DNA of 64,000 bases from Novosphingobium sediminis (GTDB taxonomy: Bacteria > Pseudomonadota > Alphaproteobacteria > Sphingomonadales > Sphingomonadaceae), in assembly GCF_007991615.1 (NCBI RefSeq), contig NZ_BJYR01000023.1, forward strand, positions 22,043-86,042, given 5' to 3'. Shown piece after piece: positions 57,845 through 64,000 of this stretch (within the stretch, counting starts at the first letter, position 1; every line of letters begins with the position of its first letter). The notes under the pieces were generated by a model that saw nothing but the letters and a program-made list of their open reading frames with translations, ran no database searches and was not told where the DNA came from. The translations under genes were made by a program, and so were the position numbers.

Positions 57845-58852
57845 CTATCGGGCCGCCATGCGGGCGGCAGGGGCATTGGAAGCGGCATTGGCGGCCACTG
57901 GTGGCCGGCGAAAGATCGGCGGAAGGCTGAATTCGACGTTCTCGCTCACCCCCTCCAATTGCGTGATGGAGAGTTCGCGCAAGCGCCGCAGCCGGGCGAT
58001 CACGCTATCGACGAGGGCATCCGGAGCTGAAGCACCAGCGGTGACGCCGACTGTTTCGACGCCTTCCAGCCATGCCGGATCGATATCGTCACCGCCATCG
58101 ACGAGATAACTGCGAATGCCCATCTCGGTGCCGATCTCGCTCAACCGGTTCGAATTGGAACTGTTGCGCGAACCGACGACGATCAGCATGTCACTGACTT
58201 CGGCGAGTTTGCGCACCGCGGTCTGCCGGTTCTGCGTGGCATAGCAGATTTCGTCGACATCGGGGCCGATGACATCGCTGAAGCGCGCGTGCAACGCGGC
58301 GATGATCCCGCGCGTGTCGTCAACGCTCAGCGTGGTCTGGGTGACGTAGGCAATCGGCGTGGCCGGATCGAGCTGGAGTGTGGCGATATCCTCGGCCGAG
58401 GAGACAAGCAGGACCGGCGCATCGATCTGGCCGATGGTGCCGATCACTTCGGCGTGGCCGGCGTGGCCGATCAGCACGATGCGGCGCCCCGCCTTGGCAT
58501 AGCGGCGACCCTGGATATGAACCTTGGTGACCAGCGGGCAAGTCGCGTCGATGACCGGAAGCTGGCGGCGCTCGGCCTCGTCCTCGACCGACCGGGCGAC
58601 GCCGTGCGCGCTGAGCACGGTGGTGGCGCCGGAGGGGACATCGGTCAGTTCGTCGACAAAGACCGCCCCCTTGGCGCGCAGCTGATCGACGACGAAACGA
58701 TTGTGGACGATTTCGTGACGCACATAGACGGGAGCGCCGAAGCGATCGATGGCACGTTCAACAATATCGATGGCGCGCGTGACCCCGGCGCAAAAGCCGC
58801 GGGGATTGGCAAGAATGACGTGAAGGTGAGGCATTGAACCCGAACGCGACAT
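57845..58852 (-). CDS. ispH: 4-hydroxy-3-methylbut-2-enyl diphosphate reductase (IspH/LytB)
   Basis: The chosen start is ATG 58852 (335 residues). ATG 58834 (MPHLHVIL) is an equally plausible start, and TTG 58861 is less likely. The three cluster cysteines are in PRGFCAGVTRAI, VIDATCPLVTKVH and DEICYATQNRQ; the HGV, TTQTTLS-like VTQTTLSVDD and GSRNSSNSNRL motifs are also present. It carries the last step of the methylerythritol phosphate route, giving IPP and DMAPP, and so feeds farnesyl diphosphate to HpnD. Its presence in the hopanoid locus is known in Zymomonas and related sphingomonads. Confidence 0.92.
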   Translation of the reverse strand: MSRSGSMPHLHVILANPRGFCAGVTRAIDIVERAIDRFGAPVYVRHEIVHNRFVVDQLRAKGAVFVDELTDVPSGATTVLSAHGVARSVEDEAERRQLPVIDATCPLVTKVHIQGRRYAKAGRRIVLIGHAGHAEVIGTIGQIDAPVLLVSSAEDIATLQLDPATPIAYVTQTTLSVDDTRGIIAALHARFSDVIGPDVDEICYATQNRQTAVRKLAEVSDMLIVVGSRNSSNSNRLSEIGTEMGIRSYLVDGGDDIDPAWLEGVETVGVTAGASAPDALVDSVIARLRRLRELSITQLEGVSENVEFSLPPIFRRPPVAANAASNAPAARMAAR

Positions 58853-59186
58853 CTCCTGCAATGCTCAAAACTCCCTGCAGCGCACGCCCTCTGCGTTGCT
58901 CTATAATGACTTGTTTCTGCAACGGGAAGGGCAGTTGAAGAAACTGGAGCGTGGACTCCAGATGCGCGGGCCGCAGCCCGTTCATTCCCAGTTCGGTTGA
59001 GCCCCGCTAGCCGTTACGCTGCGATATCAGATCCTATCCGGGATAGACGGTTTCGGTGCGGATGGACTATCGGCCTCAGGATGAAAGGTGCAAACCTGCG
59101 GCATGTTGCAAAGCGCCGGACGGGCAGACTGTGGCGGTTTGCGGTGTCGTGATGTCCGGACCGGCTCTTACCAGACAAGGCTTGAT
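58853..59186. promoter_or_regulatory. Divergent intergenic region ispH / hpnM
   Basis: These 334 bp show no gene. Two perfect dyads are present: CTGGAG-CGTGGA-CTCCAG (58944-58961) and CTATC-CGG-GATAG (59033-59045). They may be regulator sites or small hairpins. The first lies nearer ispH (92 bp upstream of it), the second 142 bp upstream of hpnM. Confidence 0.4.
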
Positions 59187-59795
59187 ATGCGTTCCTTCCT
59201 TCTAGCGATTGCCTCGATCACTTCCCTTGCGGTGACCATGCAGCCGGCGGTGAGCACGGCGCAGGCCGCCGATCCCGCCGCTTCGACGGTGCAGGATCTC
59301 AATGCCGGCCTGCTGCGGACGATGCGCGCGGGCGGTACCGCGCCATCGCGGGCCAAAGTGATCGCGCCTGTGCTTGATCGGACGTTCGATCTTGCGCTGA
59401 TGACGCGGTTGGCCGTCGGCCCGGAATGGGTCAAGCAGTCCCCTGCGGACCAGCAGGCCCTTGTCGATGCCTTCAAGCGCATGACCATCGCGGAATATGC
59501 GCGTAACTTTGACAGCTTCTCCGGCGAAACCTTCGATGTCTCGCCCAAAGTGGAAAGCCGCGGCGGCGACAAGGTGGTCCGGACCGTGTTGAAGGTGCCC
59601 AAGGGCGCGCCGGTCTCGATCGCCTATCGCTTGCGGCAAAGCGGCGGAGGCTGGAGGATCATCGACGTGTTTTACATGAATGCAGTCAGCCAGATCGCAA
59701 CCCGCCGGTCAGATTTCGGCACCGTTCTCCAGAAAGGCGGCGCGCGGGCGCTGGTCACTCGGATGAATGCCATCGCGGCGAAGGGCGGAAGCTGA
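59187..59795 (+). CDS. hpnM: HpnM, MlaC-type phospholipid/hopanoid-binding periplasmic protein
   Basis: The start is ATG 59187, at a clear signal peptide (FLLAIASITSLAVTMQPAVSTAQA). The 202-residue protein is of the Ttg2/MlaC (HpnM) family: FDLALMTRLAVGPEWVKQSPADQQ, FKRMTIAEYARNFDSFSGETF and GGWRIIDVFYMNAVSQIATRRSDF are the conserved core. MlaC-like proteins shuttle lipids through the periplasm. Next to mlaA and hpnN it probably carries hopanoids or phospholipids to or from the outer membrane. mlaA starts two bases after the stop. Confidence 0.88.
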   Translation: MRSFLLAIASITSLAVTMQPAVSTAQAADPAASTVQDLNAGLLRTMRAGGTAPSRAKVIAPVLDRTFDLALMTRLAVGPEWVKQSPADQQALVDAFKRMTIAEYARNFDSFSGETFDVSPKVESRGGDKVVRTVLKVPKGAPVSIAYRLRQSGGGWRIIDVFYMNAVSQIATRRSDFGTVLQKGGARALVTRMNAIAAKGGS

Positions 59796-59797
59796 TC

Positions 59798-60808
59798 TTG
59801 CCTTCTTCGCTGATCATTCCGGTCGTGCTGGCCACTTCGCCGGCACCTCCTCCAGCGGCGGATATCACCTTGGGCCTGGGGCTGGCACCCGCGTTCGCTG
59901 CCGAGGCAATGGCGCCAGCTCTGGCTGCCCCTGCCGAGCAGGTGGAAACTCCGGTCGAGGCCGCTCCCGCCGATCCGCCGAAGGCAGAGGCGCCGGTGCC
60001 CGAGCCGGTGGCAACGGCGCGGCATGGCCATGCCCGCGGCGATTCCCTCGAAGGCTTCAACCGCGCGATGTTCGGCGTCTGGGAGACGCTCGACAAGGCA
60101 GCCTACCGGCCTGCAGCGCTCGCCTACAAGCACGTGACGCCCAAGCCGCTGCGGACCGGCATTCGCCACGTGCTGAGCAACATCGGCGAACCGCTCGTGT
60201 TCCTCAACTTCATCCTGCAGGGAAAGCCCGGCCGCGCCTCGAAAACTCTGGCGCGCTTCGTTATCAACTCGACCATCGGCATCGGCGGGGTGATCGACGT
60301 CGCGAAGGACAAGTCGATCAATCTGCCGCACCGCGATAACAGCTTCGGCTCGACGCTTGCGCTCTATGGCGTGGGGCCGGGCCCCTATATCTTCCTGCCC
60401 TTCCTCGGCCCCAGCACCCTGCGCGATCTGTTCGGGTCTGCGGCTCAGGGGCTTGTCCTGCCGATGGCAGTGGGGAAGCCCTTCAACAAGATCGAATATC
60501 AGGTCGCCACCGGTGTGGTGGGCGGGCTCGACCAACGCGCCGAAGCCGATGACCAGTTGAAGGCGCTGCTGTCCGGCGCGGTCGATCCTTATGCAACGCT
60601 GCGCTCGGCGTGGTTCCAGAACCGGGTCGCCCAGATCGATGCGCTTCGCAGCCATCAGGCGGAAGCGACCGGGGCCGATCAGCCTGAACTCGACGATCCA
60701 TTGGCTGACCCGCAGCAACCAGGTGATGCAAAGCCCGCTGCGCCGTCCCTGGCACCCGAACTGAGCGATCCCCTGACCGATCCCGCCGCCGCGCCTGACA
60801 CGCCCTAG
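59798..60808 (+). CDS. mlaA: MlaA/VacJ family outer-membrane lipid-asymmetry protein
   Basis: The start is TTG 59798, two bases after hpnM; there is no better start codon. The 336-residue protein has an MlaA domain from about residue 80: GDSLEGFNRAMFGVWETLDK, LRTGIRHVLSNIGEPLVFLNF, STIGIGGVIDVA and YGVGPGPYIFLPFLGPSTLRD. The N-terminus is hydrophobic and Ala/Pro-rich, but no lipobox cysteine is visible, unlike the lipoprotein MlaA of enterobacteria. The C-terminal 60 residues are Asp/Pro/Ala-rich and low complexity. MlaA removes mislocalised phospholipids from the outer leaflet together with MlaC. It ends 18 bp from the convergent hpnN. Confidence 0.88.
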   Translation: MPSSLIIPVVLATSPAPPPAADITLGLGLAPAFAAEAMAPALAAPAEQVETPVEAAPADPPKAEAPVPEPVATARHGHARGDSLEGFNRAMFGVWETLDKAAYRPAALAYKHVTPKPLRTGIRHVLSNIGEPLVFLNFILQGKPGRASKTLARFVINSTIGIGGVIDVAKDKSINLPHRDNSFGSTLALYGVGPGPYIFLPFLGPSTLRDLFGSAAQGLVLPMAVGKPFNKIEYQVATGVVGGLDQRAEADDQLKALLSGAVDPYATLRSAWFQNRVAQIDALRSHQAEATGADQPELDDPLADPQQPGDAKPAAPSLAPELSDPLTDPAAAPDTP

Positions 60809-60826
60809 ACGCGCTCCCGATGCGCC

Positions 60827-63448
60827 CTAGGCGCCTTTGGTCTTGCCCTCCGGCGATGGGCCAAGCAGCGCCGGTTCGAAGATCAGCGCGCAGATCAGTG
60901 TCCAGATCAGCGAGATCATCAGGATCTTGCCCATGCTCGCCGTGCCCGGGTGGGTCGAGAGCCAGAGGCTGCCGAACGCCGTCCCCGTGGCGAGAGCGCT
61001 GAACATCACCGCCCGCGCCAGGCTCGATTGCAGCAGGTTCCGCGCTCCCACGCTCCACGCCATCACGAAGTAGATGTGGAACGCGACGCCGACGCCGAAC
61101 AGCAGCGGGAAGGCGATGATGTTGGCGAAGTTGATCGGCTGGCCGATCACGAGGCAGCTGCCCAGCGTGAGGAAGATCGAGAGGATCACCGGCGCCAGCG
61201 TGAAGGCGACCTCACGCACGCTGCGCAGAACCAGAAACAGCAGCGCGCTCACCAGTACGAAAGCGATGATCCCGGCCTCGACGAAAGCGAATGCAACCGT
61301 CGAAGCCGCCGCCTGCGTCGCCACCGGCAGCCCGGAAATGGCCGGCGTCACCTTGGCCACCGCATCGCGGAAGCGGCGCAGCACATCGTTGTCGCGCGCG
61401 TCGCCGCGCGGGAAGACCTGCAGCCGCGACAAGCCATCCGGGCTCTCCCAGTCACGGATCATGTCGGGCGGCAGGCTTTCGCGCGTGATCGGCTCTGCCT
61501 GCAGCGCCAGGCGCATCTGGCCGAGCATGACGCCAAGCGGCTCTGCCAGCATGTGATCCACGGCGGCGCGCTTCTCCGGCGTAGCCTTGGCCAGCCGGTC
61601 CAGCGAACCCGCCAGTCGCCGCGCGGCAGCCGCATTGGGGCCCGGGTGAGCCGCGAGCACTGGCGCCAGCTTGGCCTGCGTCTCCGCGATCGCGGCGGTC
61701 ATTTCCGCATCGGACGGCGCGGGCATGATATCGAAGGGGGTCAGCGTCAGATCGAGCAGCAGCGAGGCATCCTGGATCAGCGCCAGCTTGGCATCCTGAT
61801 CTGACGGAATGAAGGTGCCGAGCGAAACCACGTGTGAGACTTCGGGCAGGCGTTCGAGTTTTGCAGCCAGCGCCTGCGCCTCGGCGGGATTGCGCGCCAG
61901 CACATCGATGGTGTTGGGGGTGCGGTCCGGATCCTGCGTCAGGTCGCTCAGCGTGCGCATGGCGGGCGCTTCGGGATCGCGCAGGTGCAGCGGGTTGAAG
62001 TCGAACCGTACCCACGGAAGCGCCGCGATGCTCAGCCCCATGGCCACCGCGAACGACCACAGCACCCAGCGCCGCTTGCTCTCGAGCAACCGGTCGATGG
62101 GGGCCAGTTGCGGGAAGCCCACATCGTGCCGCGGATCGGCAGGCCGCAGCAGCACGATCAGCGCGGGCAGCAGTGTCAGATTGGCGATCAATGCGATAAT
62201 CATGCCGAGCCCGGCGATCACACCAAGTTCGGTGATCCCGATGTAGGCTGTCGGCAGAAAGGCCCCGAACCCTACAAAGATCGCTCCCGCCGCCAGCGAA
62301 AGCGGCGCGCCAAGGGCGCTTGCCGCCTTTCTCAGCGCTTCGGTCGGATCCTTGCTGTCTGCCTGTTCGGCATTGAAGCGAACGCATATCTGGATCCCGA
62401 AATCGACCCCGAGGCCGACGAACAGCGGGATGAAAGCCACCGAGATGAGATTGAACCGGCCCACCGCCAGCAGGCCGACCGCAGCGGTGACGATGAGGCC
62501 GGCGACGATCGCGCCCATGATGGCGGCGACCAGCTTGACCGAGCGGGTCGCCAGCCACAGCGTGAGCAGCATGGCGCCGACCATGACCATCGCCACCGCG
62601 CCGATATTCTCTTGCAGGGTTGCGAATTCCTCGTCGGCGAGCGGTACTTCACCGGTCAGGCGCACGCGCACACCGTGCGCTTCGTCAAGCTTGAGCGCCT
62701 GCGCTGCGCGCTGGACTGCGCCGGCTGCGTTTTCGCCCGCCATCAGCGCGGCGTGATCGAGCACGGGCTGGGCGAGGATCAGGCGCCGCTTGGGCAGCGT
62801 GAGCCCGCCGCTGCCGGTGTCGAACAGTTCCTGCCACGAAAACGCCGGGTTCTGCCCACTGAGCGAGCCGTCGATAGCCTTGGAAAGCGCGCTCACCGGT
62901 TTGTCGATCCGGGCGAGCGTCACTTCGCCGCGGTTCACGCCGTCGATCATCGTCGAGAGCGAGCTTGTCACACCGCGCAGCGAAGGATCGGCGGCAAGCG
63001 GGCCGAGCAGCGGCTGCGCGTCGATCATCGCCTTGGTCGTGCTGCGGACATCGGCGGTCGAGCCGAACAGCAGTCCCTCGCGCGCCAGGAAATCGCCGCC
63101 GTCCGGGCGCGTAATCCGGCGGAACGAAGCCTTGTCCTCGGAAAGCGCGGTGGAGAGGCGGGTGGCCGCATCCTCGGCGAGTTCGGGTGTCTTGCCGTCG
63201 ATCACCACCAGCATCACATCGCGCAGCTGCGGGAAGGCGGCTTCCATCCGCCGTTCCTCCACCCGCCAGGCAACATCGGGGGAAATCAGCTGCGAGGTGT
63301 CCGTCGTGATCTCGATGCGCTGCGCTGCAATCCCCAGTGCGGCGAGGGTGACCACGAGCGCGATGACGAGCGTCAGCCACGGCCGCCTGAGGCTGACCGT
63401 GACCAGCGAGGCTGGCACCGTTTGGAGCAGGGACTTCGAACGGGTCAC
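60827..63448 (-). CDS. hpnN: HpnN, RND-family hopanoid transporter
   Basis: The start is GTG 63448, overlapping the upstream DUF2141 stop (GTGA). The 873-residue protein has the RND/MMPL layout: a first helix (WLTLVIALVVTLAALGIAAQRIE), a large periplasmic loop, five helices (MVGAMLLTLWLA, LVAAIMGAIVAGLIVTAAVGL, FIPLFVGLGVDFGIQICVRF with acidic/polar relay residues), and a second repeat with IIAFVLVSALLFLVLRSVREV and FPLLFGVGVAFHIYFVMAWSV. HpnN moves hopanoids from the cytoplasmic membrane to the outer membrane. It is cotranscribed with the DUF2141 gene and the presumed dxs. Confidence 0.92.
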   Translation of the reverse strand: MTRSKSLLQTVPASLVTVSLRRPWLTLVIALVVTLAALGIAAQRIEITTDTSQLISPDVAWRVEERRMEAAFPQLRDVMLVVIDGKTPELAEDAATRLSTALSEDKASFRRITRPDGGDFLAREGLLFGSTADVRSTTKAMIDAQPLLGPLAADPSLRGVTSSLSTMIDGVNRGEVTLARIDKPVSALSKAIDGSLSGQNPAFSWQELFDTGSGGLTLPKRRLILAQPVLDHAALMAGENAAGAVQRAAQALKLDEAHGVRVRLTGEVPLADEEFATLQENIGAVAMVMVGAMLLTLWLATRSVKLVAAIMGAIVAGLIVTAAVGLLAVGRFNLISVAFIPLFVGLGVDFGIQICVRFNAEQADSKDPTEALRKAASALGAPLSLAAGAIFVGFGAFLPTAYIGITELGVIAGLGMIIALIANLTLLPALIVLLRPADPRHDVGFPQLAPIDRLLESKRRWVLWSFAVAMGLSIAALPWVRFDFNPLHLRDPEAPAMRTLSDLTQDPDRTPNTIDVLARNPAEAQALAAKLERLPEVSHVVSLGTFIPSDQDAKLALIQDASLLLDLTLTPFDIMPAPSDAEMTAAIAETQAKLAPVLAAHPGPNAAAARRLAGSLDRLAKATPEKRAAVDHMLAEPLGVMLGQMRLALQAEPITRESLPPDMIRDWESPDGLSRLQVFPRGDARDNDVLRRFRDAVAKVTPAISGLPVATQAAASTVAFAFVEAGIIAFVLVSALLFLVLRSVREVAFTLAPVILSIFLTLGSCLVIGQPINFANIIAFPLLFGVGVAFHIYFVMAWSVGARNLLQSSLARAVMFSALATGTAFGSLWLSTHPGTASMGKILMISLIWTLICALIFEPALLGPSPEGKTKGA

Positions 63449-63915
63449 TTTGCGGCAGGCGGTCCGCTGGGGCCGAGGAAGTAGCGCAGCTTGAACGTGA
63501 TCGTCGCCTGCGGGACATGGTAGCCGAACACGGCGTTCTTCCAGCTCGGCGGGCCGAACGAGATGCGCGCATCGTTGGAGAAGCCGACGCCTTCCTTGGG
63601 AATGCCGAACAGCGCGCGGTCCACCTTGGTGTTGCTGTTTTCATCATGGAAGGCCTGTGCCGCGTAGAGTCCGGGCGGCACATCGCGGACGATCACCTGC
63701 GTCGTGCCGAGCCGGGCGGGCGCGTCACCGGACCACGGGCAATCGTCCTTCAGGAACTTTTCTTGCGGGCAGATATCGACATGGATGTTGCCCTTGGCGA
63801 CGCGAACATTGCCGACGTTGATCGTCAAGGTCCGGCCGGGTGCCTGCGCGAGCACGGCGGCGGACGCCGTGCATCCTATCGCAAGCGCGAGGGCAGGGAG
63901 CAGGCGGCGTGCCAT
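63445..63915 (-). CDS. DUF2141 domain-containing secreted protein
   Basis: The ATG at 63915 shares one base with the upstream stop (TGATG); TTG 63918 is possible. The 156-residue protein has a signal peptide (LLPALALAIGCTASAAVLAQA) and a DUF2141 Ig-like fold: LTINVGNVRVAKGNIHVDIC, VRDVPPGLYAAQAFHDENSN and IPKEGVGFSNDA. Such proteins are periplasmic or outer-membrane-linked with unknown function and are common in hopanoid and terpenoid loci. The GTGA overlap with hpnN suggests a role in hopanoid transport or membrane remodelling, by context only. Confidence 0.8.
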   Translation of the reverse strand: MARRLLPALALAIGCTASAAVLAQAPGRTLTINVGNVRVAKGNIHVDICPQEKFLKDDCPWSGDAPARLGTTQVIVRDVPPGLYAAQAFHDENSNTKVDRALFGIPKEGVGFSNDARISFGPPSWKNAVFGYHVPQATITFKLRYFLGPSGPPAAK

Positions 63916-64000
63916 CAAGCCCGCGCTTCCTGTACGCCTGCGCTGTTGTGGCGGAGGGCCTTGAGAACGGTATCGACGATCTGCGGGGCGTTGAGGCCGG
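63915..64000 (-). CDS. 3' end of a gene, probably 1-deoxy-D-xylulose-5-phosphate synthase (partial)
   Basis: Only the last 27 codons are inside the window; they read GLNAPQIVDTVLKALRHNSA then GVQEARA and a TGA at 63915-63917. The pattern Gly-Leu-x-Ala-x-x-Ile-x-x-x-Val matches the extreme C-terminus of Dxs, and dxs is commonly found in hopanoid loci. With so little sequence, other transketolase-like enzymes cannot be excluded. The stop overlaps the ATG of the DUF2141 gene by one base, so they belong to one reverse operon. Confidence 0.5.
   Translation of the reverse strand, partial: GLNAPQIVDTVLKALRHNSAGVQEARA

Noticed and set aside
1..64000. CRISPR arrays, tRNA or rRNA genes, integrase or attachment sites
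   Set aside because: No repeated spacer structure, cloverleaf-like sequence or recombinase motif was recognised by reading.

Overview
The window is high-GC DNA that reads as the chromosome of a sphingomonad-type alphaproteobacterium (Novosphingobium, Sphingomonas or Sphingobium-like). The evidence is the tandem acyl-CoA dehydrogenase/SDR/Rieske catabolic islands, several TonB-dependent receptors, and a hopanoid locus arranged hpnABCDEFG / hpnH-ispH / hpnIJKL with hpnM, mlaA and hpnN nearby. No rRNA, tRNA, CRISPR array, insertion sequence or phage gene was recognised.

Left third (1-26.4 kb): a catabolic island. It holds a 3-ketosteroid-dehydrogenase/fumarate-reductase-like flavoprotein (cut by the window edge), an IclR regulator, a CoA-ester-associated phosphotransferase, five acyl-CoA dehydrogenases, an enoyl-CoA hydratase, a giant fused indolepyruvate:ferredoxin oxidoreductase, a Rieske oxygenase alpha subunit, a glyoxalase-fold protein, a D-2-hydroxyacid-dehydrogenase-type flavoprotein, SDRs, an EthD protein, a cytochrome P450 and a TonB receptor. 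The substrate cannot be named; a hydrophobic multi-ring or branched acid (steroid, terpenoid or similar) degraded through CoA esters is the best inference. Between about 18.0 and 24.1 kb several genes are hollowed out. A thiolase (43 codons left), an SDR (72 codons) and a P450 (79 codons) each keep their own start and stop but lack the middle. A DUF1214-like gene has lost its 3' part, and a sulfotransferase is broken by a deletion plus frame change.

Middle (26.4-44 kb): a reverse-strand set DUF2946 - TonB receptor - PepSY membrane protein (probably metal uptake); a DUF1499 protein; a forward operon of a FAD/NAD(P) oxidoreductase, NrtS, an ECF sigma factor, a small zinc-finger anti-sigma candidate and a TVP38/DedA-type membrane domain fused to a dihydrolipoamide-dehydrogenase-like reductase; an Oar-like TonB receptor with a nucleoside transporter and a CDP-alcohol phosphatidyltransferase; and a reverse pair of an intracellular subtilisin and a GHSFG-serine alpha/beta hydrolase.

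Right third (44.4-64 kb): the hopanoid locus. The forward operon hpnABCDEFG makes squalene from farnesyl diphosphate (HpnD, C, E), cyclises it (Shc/HpnF) and processes adenosylhopane (HpnG). ispH-hpnH runs towards it and overlaps hpnG by 78 bp. hpnI-hpnJ-hpnK-(59-codon ORF)-hpnL runs away from hpnA and would make the glucosamine/cyclitol-ether head groups. hpnM and mlaA face hpnN, whose operon also contains a DUF2141 protein and, at the window edge, what looks like the 3' end of dxs. The cluster therefore couples isoprenoid precursor supply, hopanoid synthesis, head-group decoration and transport to the outer membrane. hpnL appears to start at a CTG codon that overlaps the stop of the small ORF in a CTGA arrangement.
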